DNA from: Ensifer sesbaniae
GTDB taxonomy: Bacteria; Pseudomonadota; Alphaproteobacteria; Rhizobiales; Rhizobiaceae
NCBI RefSeq assembly: GCF_013283665.1
Contig: NZ_JABEKU010000002.1
Location: 1,362,863-1,426,862, forward strand
Direction: 5' to 3'
Length of the DNA: 64,000 nt
Shown: in pieces, positions 43,802 to 51,912 of the stretch
How the letters are laid out: each line of letters begins with the position of its first letter
Numbering within the stretch: position 1 is the first letter of the stretch
The notes under the pieces: generated by a model
Database searches by the model: none
The model's input: only the letters and a program-made list of their open reading frames with translations
What the model was told of the DNA's origin: nothing
Made by a program: the position numbers and the translations under genes

Positions 43802-45976
43802 CTAACCGTGAAGCTCTCGCGCATCGTGTGTGAGAGCGCCAGCACGAACCCTTGCTGACTGCTTGTCGAGATAAAGGACCCGGTTGGCGATTGCCAGGCT
43901 TGAAGGGCGGTGAGCAATGATCACCCGGGTCATCGGGAGTTTGCCGATCGCGTCGTTGATGCGGTCTTCATTTTCAGAATCAAGCTGGCTTGTTGCTTCA
44001 TCCAGAAGCAGGATTCCAGGCCGGCGGTAAATTGCTCGTGCCATCACAATGCGCTGCCTCTGCCCTCCGGAAAGGGAGCTACCCATGTCACCAACGAGTG
44101 TTTCAAACGCCATTGGCATCTCAAGGATTTCGTCGCGGATTGCCGCCATTTCGGCGCAGGCCAATATCCATTCTGGGTCCGCATTGGGATCGAAGGTTGA
44201 AATGTTTTCGGCAATCGACCCGGCAAACAGGCGATCATCCTGAAGCACGCATCCGACCCTGTTCCGGTAGGCATGCAGTCCCATCACCGAAATTGGCACA
44301 CCATCGACCGCGACATGTCCCTCCATAGGGCTGGCCAATCCAGCCATGATCTTCAGCAGCGTCGATTTGCCCGCGCCAGACGGACCCGTGACGCCGATGC
44401 ATTCACCGGGGAGAATTTCGAAGCTGAGATCCTTGAAAATATCTGGTTCGTTTTCTGCATAACGGAACCGGAGGTTTTGCACAATAAGGGAACTAGGTCC
44501 CCTTCGGGCAGTGTTCGTCACGACGGACGGTTTCTGGTCGGCTCCCCTCTCAGGTTCCGCATGCGCGATGTCGGCGACACGTTCGCCATGCAGGGACAGC
44601 ATCCGTAGCTCCAAGGCCGTATCGATGGAACTGTTGATCCGACTTGCGAACTGATCCTTGTAAGCAAGAAACGCGATGAGCATGCCGACGGACAGATTTC
44701 CGCTCAGGATTGCATGAGCACCAAGATAGATCATCAGGATACGATCAACACCAAATAGTATCTGGCTAGCAGAGCCAAAGAAAATATCAAATCTTTCGAC
44801 GCGCAGCCGAGCGCCGACGTGATCAACCAGGTAGTTGACCCACACTCCGCGGCGGCGCTGCTCAAAGTTGAGCGCCTTGATGCTGGCCATGCCGCGCACA
44901 CTTTCGATGAAGTGCGAACTTTCCTGGGCTTCACACTTTATCGCTTCTTCCGACATCGATCGGTAGGGCAAATAGGCGCCAAGACGCAAGGCCGCGTAGA
45001 GAAGCATCGTGACGATCGCGAGCACCGCCAGCCAGCCGCCATAAATCACCATCATCGCCAGTAACACGATCGACAGAGCACCATCGACCAGAATGGTGAT
45101 GGCCTTCGTTGTCACTGTTCGCTGGATGGCATCAAGCGATCCAAATCGCGAGACGATGTCGCCGACATGACGCTTTTCGAAGAATTCCATTGGTAGCCGC
45201 ATGAGTTGGTCGAATAGGCTGACTTTCCATTGCAATACCAATTGACCGCCGAATAGCATGGTGGCCCAGGATCGGACGAATTTCGTCAATACCTGAATGA
45301 GCAAAAGTCCACCCAACCCGAGAGCAATCACGGTCAATAGATCATAATCAGCGGCGACAACGATTTCATCGATGACGAGTTGGAACCCGATCGGCATGGC
45401 GACCGTGACCAGTTCCAGAAGAATGGAGATCGCCAGCACCTGCACTGCCACCGATTTAATGCCAGCGGTCCGACCCACAAGATCGATCAGACTGATGCCC
45501 TCGCGCTCATCGCGTGTTTCGAAATGCTCGTTTGGCCACGCTTCCAGCGCGACGCCGGTGAAGCTTTTTGACACATCCGCCAATGAGAGCTTCCGCCGCC
45601 CGATAGCAGGATCATGTACGGTGATACTCTTGCGTCCGACCCGTGTCAGAACCACAAAATGATTATGATTCCAATGTAAAATGCAAGGCAAGCGCAGACG
45701 CGAGAGGTTATTGAGATCAAGTCGCAGAGCACGTGCCGTAAGCTTCATCTCGCTTGCGATTCCGATCAAGTCGCGCAGACTCATCCCCTTGAGTGAGGTT
45801 GAAAAGCGTCGGCGCATGGTAACAAGATCGACCCGATGACCATAATGACCACTTATCATAGTCAAACAGGCAAGCCCGCATTCGGCACTCTCGGACTGGA
45901 TCGCGACGGGTGTCTTTGACCGTAGACGATCAGACAGGATGTCAAGGAGACCGGCATGGTCGCGCAGTTGCATCAT
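43802..45976 (-). CDS. C39-peptidase ABC exporter for double-glycine-leader peptides
   Basis: A 724-residue peptidase-containing ABC transporter of the CvaB/HlyB class. The N-terminal C39 domain has catalytic Cys33 (SAECGLACL), His106 (HWNHNHFVVL) and Asp122 (VHDPAIG), so it should be able to cut leaders after GG. Then six membrane segments (about 165-440) and an ATPase with Walker A (GPSGAGKST), LSGGQRQRIVMARAI and LLLDEATSQLD. Its ATG overlaps the HlyD-like stop. It is last in the operon that begins with two GG-leader peptide genes. It would cleave and export them through an outer-membrane TolC, not encoded here. Confidence 0.93.
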   Translation of the reverse strand: MMQLRDHAGLLDILSDRLRSKTPVAIQSESAECGLACLTMISGHYGHRVDLVTMRRRFSTSLKGMSLRDLIGIASEMKLTARALRLDLNNLSRLRLPCILHWNHNHFVVLTRVGRKSITVHDPAIGRRKLSLADVSKSFTGVALEAWPNEHFETRDEREGISLIDLVGRTAGIKSVAVQVLAISILLELVTVAMPIGFQLVIDEIVVAADYDLLTVIALGLGGLLLIQVLTKFVRSWATMLFGGQLVLQWKVSLFDQLMRLPMEFFEKRHVGDIVSRFGSLDAIQRTVTTKAITILVDGALSIVLLAMMVIYGGWLAVLAIVTMLLYAALRLGAYLPYRSMSEEAIKCEAQESSHFIESVRGMASIKALNFEQRRRGVWVNYLVDHVGARLRVERFDIFFGSASQILFGVDRILMIYLGAHAILSGNLSVGMLIAFLAYKDQFASRINSSIDTALELRMLSLHGERVADIAHAEPERGADQKPSVVTNTARRGPSSLIVQNLRFRYAENEPDIFKDLSFEILPGECIGVTGPSGAGKSTLLKIMAGLASPMEGHVAVDGVPISVMGLHAYRNRVGCVLQDDRLFAGSIAENISTFDPNADPEWILACAEMAAIRDEILEMPMAFETLVGDMGSSLSGGQRQRIVMARAIYRRPGILLLDEATSQLDSENEDRINDAIGKLPMTRVIIAHRPSSLAIANRVLYLDKQSARVRAGALTHDARELHG

Positions 45977-47313
45977 AGACCCTTCGCAGCATCTTCAAAC
46001 ATACGGCCACGCAAACTGTACAGTGGATCGAGCACCCATTGGTAGAGCGGGCGACTATCCGCCAAAATATGCGCCTCAAGCTGCATCCCGACTTGCAGAG
46101 GCTCCTTCCTGTTGTACGCGAGTACGTAATCCTGATCCGGACGCACAGTAATACGATACACTGATTTCGTCTGACGCTCGTCTGCTCCGCCGGTCAACAA
46201 TTGCACTTCCTCCGGCCGCAAAGTGGCCCGCGAAATCAGAGATACAGTTCCGGGGAACTGCCCGAAGCGTTGATATGGGAAAGCTTCGTAGCGCAGCAAA
46301 ACACGATCACCTGCGCGGACGAATCCGATAGCATCGCTGGGGGCAAGAAGCTGTACTTCAAGTGGAGCTTCATTCGGAAGGATCGTCAACATCGGCACGC
46401 CGGCCGTTAGCATCTGGCCAGCCTGGCTGATGACACCTGTGACCCTGCCTGACCTAGGTGCCGTGATCGTGATCTCGCGTTTGGCCTCGCCCTCAGAAAT
46501 CTGCCGATTGATATCAATGATCTGTTGTCGCAACTGGCCGCTATCAGAAGCCGACTGGACATCGAAGGTTAGGAGTTGATTACGCACGTCCGACAGTTTG
46601 GAATTGATCTGGATGCGCTCGCGCTTGAGCGCCTCCAACTGGCTTTCCTGATTCATGTAGCTTTGTTGACGGCTCTCTATCTGCTGCCTTGTCGCGATGC
46701 CGCGCTCCAGGTTTTCCCGCTGTTGTTCCATCCATTTACGCAGCGTATTAGCGCTCTCCCGCGCCAAGCGAATCTGAGCATCCGCTTGGGCAAGCTCAAT
46801 GGCAAGGTTTTGCTCCTGCTCGCGAAGATTCTGCTTCTTTCCGGCGTCAATGCTGCTGCGGCGCTCTAGATCAGCCTGCATTTCGGCCCGGCGCTGCCTT
46901 AGGAGGTCTATAACCGCCAGTTGCGTGCCGCCGCGCGAGGTCATGCTCATGCTGTCAAGACTCATTACATAAAGAACATCGCCCTGACGGACGACCGCTC
47001 CTTCCTTGACCGGCATGCTGCGTATCCACCCCGCTGCCGGCGACAGAACGCGAGTCACCCCCTCCGTAGGAAGAACGATGCCTTGTACGCGTACCCGGCG
47101 CGTATACTCGCCAAAAGCGAGAAAGGCGAGAAGCAAGATTGCAATGACGACTGCGCCCGTAGCAAACATGGACAGCGAAATGCTGCGAGGAAGCTGCGGG
47201 GAGCCGAGCCACGCCATGGAACGGGCCGCCTGAACTTCTGGTCGGAAGAGCGGAACGGTAGGCGGTCTTGAGGGCGCAGCCTTGATGTTCTCCACCGTGT
47301 CAGGAGCAGTCAT
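45973..47313 (-). CDS. HlyD/CvaA-family periplasmic adaptor
   Basis: A 446-residue membrane-fusion protein: cytoplasmic start, one membrane segment (about 45-68), lipoyl-like halves flanking a long coiled-coil (about 130-280, e.g. LRQRRAEMQADLERRSSIDA) and a beta domain (TITAPRSGRVTGVISQAGQM). It bridges the C39 exporter and TolC. Its ATG follows directly on the stop of a small upstream frame (TAAATG), implying translational coupling. Confidence 0.92.
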   Translation of the reverse strand: MTAPDTVENIKAAPSRPPTVPLFRPEVQAARSMAWLGSPQLPRSISLSMFATGAVVIAILLLAFLAFGEYTRRVRVQGIVLPTEGVTRVLSPAAGWIRSMPVKEGAVVRQGDVLYVMSLDSMSMTSRGGTQLAVIDLLRQRRAEMQADLERRSSIDAGKKQNLREQEQNLAIELAQADAQIRLARESANTLRKWMEQQRENLERGIATRQQIESRQQSYMNQESQLEALKRERIQINSKLSDVRNQLLTFDVQSASDSGQLRQQIIDINRQISEGEAKREITITAPRSGRVTGVISQAGQMLTAGVPMLTILPNEAPLEVQLLAPSDAIGFVRAGDRVLLRYEAFPYQRFGQFPGTVSLISRATLRPEEVQLLTGGADERQTKSVYRITVRPDQDYVLAYNRKEPLQVGMQLEAHILADSRPLYQWVLDPLYSLRGRMFEDAAKGL

Positions 47314-47496
47314 TTAATGATCAAACCGTAAAAATCCTATCGCGGATTTGTTGGAAACTGCCCGGCCGACAAACTGGATCCTGGGAATGAAATTGCCAAT
47401 ATCCCCGGATTTTCGCAAAACGCCCCCGGAATCGCGTTCAAATTCTTGCGGATGTCGCATCCGGGCGTCGCACGTTACGTCCTGGCCGCCGCTCAT
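47314..47496 (-). CDS. Small ORF coupled to HlyD adaptor; possible third precursor or immunity peptide
   Basis: Sixty residues from ATG 47496 (GTG 47502 is an alternative; GGGA lies upstream). The stop touches the HlyD start. From an internal ATG at 47460 it reads MRHPQEFERDSGG, with a double glycine and Glu at -8, but without Leu at -12, so it is a weak match to an export leader. It could be a peptide precursor, an immunity protein or a coupling leader. No membrane segment is visible. Confidence 0.4.
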   Translation of the reverse strand: MSGGQDVTCDARMRHPQEFERDSGGVLRKSGDIGNFIPRIQFVGRAVSNKSAIGFLRFDH

Positions 47497-47667
47497 CCGC
47501 ACTCCCGGTCAGATGACGTTACAAGGACCGCCGACAATTCGCTCTGCCGCATTTGAACAGTAAACCTTCGGCGTCCTGTATCAGCCATCTGTCGATTGAA
47601 AGTATCATCCGCGATGACCACGCCCAAAGAACCACTCAACGGCCATTAACAGTGGGCAATCTGAGGA

Positions 47668-47704
47668 CGTCTCGCTGTGAACTAAAAATCACATTTGCGA
47701 GACG
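47668..47704 (-). promoter_or_regulatory. Strong stem-loop between peptide and exporter genes
   Basis: CGTCTCGC-TGTGA pairs with TCACA-(TTT bulge)-GCGAGACG: 13 bp in all with an 8-base loop, 26 bp after the peptide A stop. No T run follows, so it is more likely a processing or stabilising element or attenuator that lets the peptide mRNA outnumber the exporter mRNA. Confidence 0.5.
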
Positions 47705-47729
47705 CCATGATTGCGACGTTCACATTGAT

Positions 47730-47879
47730 TTAGAGTGACAGCCACTCGAAGAAATCGCTAGTCTTTGTGACCGCCCAGTTGTAGCCATGTGCGAAATTTG
47801 CACCGAGACGATAAAAGGCGTTCGACTCATCAGCACCACCTGAAATCATGTCGATCTCTAATTCATTAAGTTCACGCAT
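47730..47879 (-). CDS. Double-glycine-leader peptide A (class II microcin-like precursor)
   Basis: A 49-residue precursor with the leader MRELNELEIDMISGG. It has Leu at -12, Glu at -8, Ile at -7, Ile at -4 and Gly-Gly at -2/-1, the full consensus recognised by C39 peptidases (compare microcin V leaders). The 34-residue core begins ADESNAFYRLG and ends FFEWLSL; it has no cysteine. RBS AAGGAG lies 9 bases before the ATG. It follows peptide B by 45 bp and precedes the adaptor and exporter genes. Killing activity is inferred from the arrangement, not seen. Confidence 0.85.
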   Translation of the reverse strand: MRELNELEIDMISGGADESNAFYRLGANFAHGYNWAVTKTSDFFEWLSL

Positions 47880-47924
47880 AACATTTATCTCCTTAAACCG
47901 GCTCGAAGCCAGACCTAAACTTGT

Positions 47925-48101
47925 TTACAGAGCCTCGAAGAACCCATCAAAAAAGGCGGTGATTTCCGGGACGTGCGTGATAACCAGGCCAAGAGCGATG
48001 GCCGCAACGACACCCCCAGCCACGCCCTCCGTTTCGAAGGTATCCAGTTCAAAAATCACGTCTTGGTCAGATGTACTGCTACCCTGAATTTCGTTTGTCA
48101 T
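47925..48101 (-). CDS. Double-glycine-leader peptide B (class II microcin-like precursor)
   Basis: A 58-residue precursor. Residues 1-30 form a leader ending FELDTFETEGVAGG, with Leu at -12, Glu at -8, Val at -4 and Gly-Gly. The 28-residue core (VVAAIALGLVITHVPE then ITAFFDGFFEAL) is strongly hydrophobic and cysteine-free, fitting a membrane-active bacteriocin peptide. RBS GGGAGA precedes the ATG. First gene of the operon, 92 bp from a LuxR-type box. It and peptide A may act as a two-peptide pair. Confidence 0.8.
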   Translation of the reverse strand: MTNEIQGSSTSDQDVIFELDTFETEGVAGGVVAAIALGLVITHVPEITAFFDGFFEAL

Positions 48102-48192
48102 TGATTGTCTCCCAAGATTCGGTCAAATTTCACGCGTTTCACAGACGAAATGCGCGAAATGGACTATATTATTGCTTTGGAGCGGGGGGCTA

Positions 48193-48208
48193 CTGTCAAT
48201 TATGACAG
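48193..48208. promoter_or_regulatory. LuxR-type box 1, upstream of peptide/exporter operon
   Basis: CTGTCAATTATGACAG, a 16-bp near-palindrome (one mismatch from CTGTCAA-N2-TTGACAG). It ends 92 bp before the peptide B start. The same element precedes the units starting at 50833 and 58779. Confidence 0.65.
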
Positions 48209-48306
48209 GGCGGCAGCCGCCCGGCCTCGTTCTGACGCCCGGACAATCGCACGATAATCGGGGCTCTTGGCCATTGTTCCGGATGATTTCCGACCGGGCC
48301 GACATG

Positions 48307-48412
48307 TGATATGAACCCTCCAAAACTGGACCAGTTTTGGCTAGAGTTTTCCGGTGTCTATTCCTGGCTGGGAAAGGAACGGAAGACGATGAAGGCATCG
48401 CAGTTTTCGGAC
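48307..48412 (+). mobile_element. IS3-family left-end remnant
   Basis: Contains an IS3-like terminal region with the perfect palindrome CCAAAACTGG-A-CCAGTTTTGG (48320-48340), then an RBS and ATG at 48389 starting OrfA as MKASQFSD. After these eight codons the sequence switches to an unrelated cupin gene piece. Confidence 0.6.
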
Positions 48413-48444
48413 GTCCCGCGTCCGCTTCACCCACATCCCGGGGC

Positions 48445-48675
48445 ATGCGCGAGGTTGCTTGGCATAAGGTCCCGGAGCCCGTGTTGACGGTCCGGCTGGA
48501 TGGTTCGGTGGATTACGAGACGAGCGACGGAGAGGTGCGCCACGTTCCGGCAGGTAGTTTCGTGTTGGTGGAGGACACGCATGGCAAGGGCCACCTTTCG
48601 CGCCATTCCCCTGAGGCGCAAACCGTCATCTGGATCTCACTGCCAAACGGCCTCGAATTGCCGCCCGCACAGTAG
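48445..48675 (+). pseudogene. Cupin-domain protein, 5'-truncated
   Basis: The frame reads LTVRLDGSVDYETSDGEVRH, VPAGSFVLVEDTHGKGH and a C-terminus rich in Pro. It is the C-terminal part of a small cupin of the type with GxH metal/ligand motifs. The N-terminal strand is lost at the junction with the IS3 remnant. An ATG at 48445 exists, so a short product is possible. Confidence 0.55.
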
Positions 48676-49014
48676 GGATCGTTTGCTGGAGGGGGCGAAA
48701 CAATACCTTAAGACCCAGGTGTCAGTGGCTGGATCATGAGCCGCAGTTTCGCGCTTCTAACGCAGGAGCACGGGAACGAAGGGTCGATTGTGCAAGGATT
48801 GAAATGTGAAGCGGAGCTCAAATCGCTGCTTGCTGCCCTGGCTAATCGCTTTCCAAGGCCTCGTGCAACCGGCGAAAACAGAAGACGTCAAGCAAGTGAG
48901 AGCATTTACCGATGGGGATTTCATGGCGGACATTCTATGACGGGACGATCGATAATGAGCGTAACGAATGGCCCACGGCTTTCGTGATTGACTAAATAGG
49001 TTTCTGGCTCTCGG
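48676..49014. other. Stretch without recognisable genes
   Basis: About 340 bp. A short plus-strand frame from 48736 is open but has no family features. Confidence 0.45.
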
Positions 49015-49581
49015 TCAGAACTTCTGCTTTGCCCGCTTCGGCATAAAGTAGGTTCGGATATTGACGAGTGCTTCGGCGACCTCAGCAGCATCGTAGTGGG
49101 TTGCTTTCCGTTTTGCCTCGCCGAGCTTGCGGATGGGCGCGATGTTATCGCCAGTCCCGGCATGACCTTGAAGGGCCGGCTGCCAAAGCCTCGGCGCGTA
49201 CCTTGTTCCTAGCAGAAAGCAGAGGTCCCAATCGAATGGATCAAAGGTCTGATCATCGATGCTGGTGAACTTGGGCCGGTGGTCTTTCGGTGTTTCGGAA
49301 AGGCTGGCCGAGATGCGGTTATATTCCGCAACGATCGTCTGCACGGCCCGATGTGAGGTTGTTTCCATCGGCATATTCAGGGCCTCTGGGCCGGTTAGCT
49401 CCGGGATCCACTGACGTGGGTCGATGAACTTTGGGCCGATGATGAGAGCCGTGAGATAGCCATCGAGACCGCTCATTGACCAGATTGGCGATGCCGGACG
49501 ACGTGCCCTGATGAACGCCTCGAACGCCACATCATCAAGCTTCGGTCGTGCGGTCGTCATCCCCTGGTTGTTCGGTGTCAT
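49015..49581 (-). CDS. UPF0149 (YgfB/YecA-like) family protein
   Basis: A 188-residue protein with the family's features: LDGYLTALIIGPKFIDPRQW, the internal WIPELTGPE, and a C-terminus ending in a short basic tail. Function unknown. ATG 49581 overlaps the stop of an upstream frame (ATGA), whose remnant reads RNRPQFVFGDRDHFSYALRE; this coupling sets the start. Start 49560 is possible. The upstream partner gene is truncated at about 49740. Confidence 0.75.
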   Translation of the reverse strand: MTPNNQGMTTARPKLDDVAFEAFIRARRPASPIWSMSGLDGYLTALIIGPKFIDPRQWIPELTGPEALNMPMETTSHRAVQTIVAEYNRISASLSETPKDHRPKFTSIDDQTFDPFDWDLCFLLGTRYAPRLWQPALQGHAGTGDNIAPIRKLGEAKRKATHYDAAEVAEALVNIRTYFMPKRAKQKF

Positions 49582-49837
49582 GCCGCCCGTCGCTCCTGCT
49601 CCGTCAGCGCCTCGCGGAGCGCGTAGGAAAAGTGGTCGCGGTCGCCGAACACGAACTGGGGCCGGTTCCGGCTCAGGGCGAAACGACACCCTAAGAGTTT
49701 GCCTCGATGGGCCAGAGATAATCGCCCGTCAATAGGATGTGCGCCAGCCGAACAGTCTCATGCGTCTACAAAGGCCGAGAGAAATACGTCGATGGGAGAA
49801 GGTTAAGCCGTTCGTTCCAGGGGGACGAAAGGGACTG

Positions 49838-50458
49838 TTACCAAATATCCCGCTCAATCAGCGCCTGCGGATTATCCTCGCCGTCATAGGTTGCGTCGAC
49901 CGCAAAATACGTGATCTGAAACTTTCCGTCCCGGAAGACCCACCGAGTGAGTGAATTGGCGCCACCCCGGCCTGGCCATTTGTTGGCTTCTTCCATAGTT
50001 CGGGTATCGGGATCGTATCGCGCATTCATCACATCGCGCTTATCGATCGTCTTCTTTATGGTAATCGATTCGACCGGACCTTTCTCATTTTCGCCTATGT
50101 AGCGGATATCGATCATCGGCGCCGGAAAGGTCACCGGCAATGCTACCCCGTGCTGGTCGGCGATGATAAAGACATAGCTCCGATTGTCGCCGTGGCGGCA
50201 GGGGAACTGCACCAGCAGCGCCAATCGCGATGCAGTCTCCTCGCCGATCCTCAAAGGATAGACTACCGCATCATGCAGGGGGGCGCCATCTTCCGACGAG
50301 CAATTTGGCGGCCTAGTTTCCAAATGCAGCGCGCGTGCCCTTGCCATCGCGGCCTCTTGCCAACGCTCAGTCTGAGCGTACCCGGCCCCCACTTGAACCG
50401 CAACGCATCCGGCCAAGACAGCGCCCAGGTATTGGCGTCGTTTGATCAAGAGCGTCAT
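49838..50458 (-). CDS. Exported DUF1176-like protein
   Basis: A 206-residue protein with a signal peptide (MTLLIKRRQYLGAVLAGCVA, cleavage near AQT). The C-terminal half resembles DUF1176: NARYDPDTRTMEEANKWPGR, then RWVFRDGKFQITYFAVDATY. RBS GGAG supports ATG 50458. It probably shares the box 2 promoter with the small membrane gene upstream. Function unknown; as part of the LuxR unit it may be an immunity or accessory factor. Confidence 0.65.
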   Translation of the reverse strand: MTLLIKRRQYLGAVLAGCVAVQVGAGYAQTERWQEAAMARARALHLETRPPNCSSEDGAPLHDAVVYPLRIGEETASRLALLVQFPCRHGDNRSYVFIIADQHGVALPVTFPAPMIDIRYIGENEKGPVESITIKKTIDKRDVMNARYDPDTRTMEEANKWPGRGGANSLTRWVFRDGKFQITYFAVDATYDGEDNPQALIERDIW

Positions 50459-50515
50459 GAGGCACTCCAATTGATGGTCACCAGTTTCCTAATGCGAAGA
50501 GCGTTTCGAGCATCG

Positions 50516-50833
50516 CTAAGCGTGCTTCGCACTTTCGCCACGGCAGCGGGACGACTCGGAGAAAATCACGAGCGACATGCTCCAGGAAACAACCATCATT
50601 CCGAAGAACGTCACGCACCGGACCAATGCGACCTTGCCAGCAACTTCGGCCCCACCCGAAGCCGTATGGCGCGCCAAGGGCTTTTCAATCGCTACCGGAA
50701 CGAGCATCGAGTGGGCATCCGCTGCCCGCGAAACACCGGCGATTGTCAGTGCAATCGAAGCGGGCGATGCGGTCAGCAAGATGGCGCCGGCCAACGCAAG
50801 GGGTTTGGCCAAAGGCCTGGACAATGAACTCAC
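50516..50833 (-). CDS. Possible small membrane protein under LuxR box 2
   Basis: A 105-residue frame from a GTG at 50833 with two hydrophobic stretches (LALAGAILLTASPASIALTI and VTFFGMMVVSWSMSLVIF). It lies 80 bp from box 2, the same arrangement as the peptide genes, and just before the DUF1176-like gene. The RBS is weak, and another minus-strand frame overlaps its 5' half, so coding status is uncertain. An immunity protein is a possible role. Confidence 0.4.
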   Translation of the reverse strand: MSSLSRPLAKPLALAGAILLTASPASIALTIAGVSRAADAHSMLVPVAIEKPLARHTASGGAEVAGKVALVRCVTFFGMMVVSWSMSLVIFSESSRCRGESAKHA

Positions 50834-50912
50834 TTGCCATCCCCGTGGTTGCGATTGAAGCACGACAAGGCGCCTGCAACCAACGGCTAACAGCTGGTCA
50901 AAGACTAAGCTA

Positions 50913-50928
50913 CTGTCAAAATTGACAG
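50913..50928. promoter_or_regulatory. LuxR-type box 2
   Basis: Perfect palindrome CTGTCAAAATTGACAG (7-bp arms, 2-bp centre), 29 bp after the stop of LuxR-solo 1 and 80 bp before the GTG at 50833. Confidence 0.7.
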
Positions 50929-50957
50929 CGGGAAACGAACTGCGGCAGAGTTTCATC

Positions 50958-51698
50958 TTACGGATGAATAAGGCCTAGCGCCGTTGCGCGCGCACAAGCG
51001 GCTCTGCGGCCCCTAACGTTGAGCTTGTGCGCAGCCTGATAAAGATGGAAATTCACTGTCCTCTCGCTGATCCCGAGGATCATCGAAATTTCCCAGGACG
51101 ATTTCCCGACCGCCGCCCAATGCAGAACCTCGAGCTCGCGCTCCGACAGGTCGGGCCTTTTGTCGTCCCAGCGCTGCAACCGTGCCATGGCGACGTGCAG
51201 GCAGCTTGCGAAATAGGTCAGCGATGGCAGTGTCGGCAGCAGATCGCGGAGGTCTTTCGTTCCGTCGGTCGTGAAGGTCATGAACGACCAGTTCACGCCA
51301 GGCGCGCCGATCGGGACGGTGATGCCCGAGGTAATTCCATGCTCGCCGGCACTGCGCAGGATCGAGCTTGCCAGTTGCCCTATGGTCGTTTCGGTGAAAC
51401 CGACACGTCCTTCGACATTCCAGGCCGTTGAGGGCATGCCGGCCCGCACATGCAGGACACGGGCGTCACGTTCGGCAATCCGGTCGTTGCCGAGGATGTC
51501 GTATGTCTTTCCCCATTCCGGCGCGAAATCGCTGAAGTTGTAATAGTTTCGCCGATCGGAGCCCGGCTGGCCGCGAAGTCGCACCGCATAGGCCGCGTGA
51601 TTGAAGCCATGCCGGGCCGAGACAATGGAGGCAATTGCCGTCAGATCGCCCAAGGTCGTGGCACGCAGTGCCCTGTCGATATCGTCAAAATATTGCAT
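50958..51698 (-). CDS. LuxR-solo regulator 1 (autoinducer-binding plus HTH)
   Basis: A 246-residue LuxR/TraR-like regulator: N-terminal autoinducer-binding domain (contains YYNFSDFAPEWGKTYDIL and MPSTAWNVEGR) and C-terminal HTH (LSERELEVLHWAAVGKSSWE then ISMILGISERTVNFHL). ATG 51698 (MQYFDD) is chosen by alignment with the paralogue at 58870; ATG 51776 extends it by 26 residues. No luxI synthase is present in the window, so it is a solo here. Box 2 lies just downstream. Confidence 0.85.
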   Translation of the reverse strand: MQYFDDIDRALRATTLGDLTAIASIVSARHGFNHAAYAVRLRGQPGSDRRNYYNFSDFAPEWGKTYDILGNDRIAERDARVLHVRAGMPSTAWNVEGRVGFTETTIGQLASSILRSAGEHGITSGITVPIGAPGVNWSFMTFTTDGTKDLRDLLPTLPSLTYFASCLHVAMARLQRWDDKRPDLSERELEVLHWAAVGKSSWEISMILGISERTVNFHLYQAAHKLNVRGRRAACARATALGLIHP

Positions 51699-51829
51699 GG
51701 CGCTAAGGGCGTGAGACAAAGCTGATACGGAGCGCAGATCGGAACGCGGGTCTACCGCAACCATGACGTGCAGCAACGGTCAAGCGAACACGACAGCAAT
51801 ACCCTTCTATTCGACGAACGGCTACTTTG

Positions 51830-51855
51830 GCCACTAGCACGGTTGTACTAGTGGC
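51830..51855. promoter_or_regulatory. Dyad operator before response regulator
   Basis: GCCACTAG-N10-CTAGTGGC, perfect 8-bp arms, 57 bp before the start at 51913. A near-identical dyad lies before the hybrid kinase gene at 57063-57088. Confidence 0.6.
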
Positions 51856-51912
51856 GCCCGCACACTCCGTTTGTTACTACAGCTGAGAAAATTCCCGAGA
51901 GAGGATGCAGCG

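Noticed and set aside
47848-48087. 79-residue plus-strand frame over the peptide genes
   Set aside because: Antisense to peptides A and B, which have RBSs and export leaders; the plus frame has neither.
48123-48446. 107-residue minus-strand frame upstream of the peptide operon
   Set aside because: Covers box 1 and the IS3 end; no family likeness. Treated as non-coding promoter and IS sequence.
50516-50833. Fourth GG-leader peptide reading (ending RHTASGG) within the membrane frame
   Set aside because: Lacks Leu at -12 and Glu at -8 and has no RBS at the internal ATG; not a convincing export leader.
50685-50879. Minus-strand frame overlapping the proposed small membrane gene
   Set aside because: Lacks membrane segments or family features, and its RBS is no better. 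It remains a weak alternative to the GTG frame at 50833.
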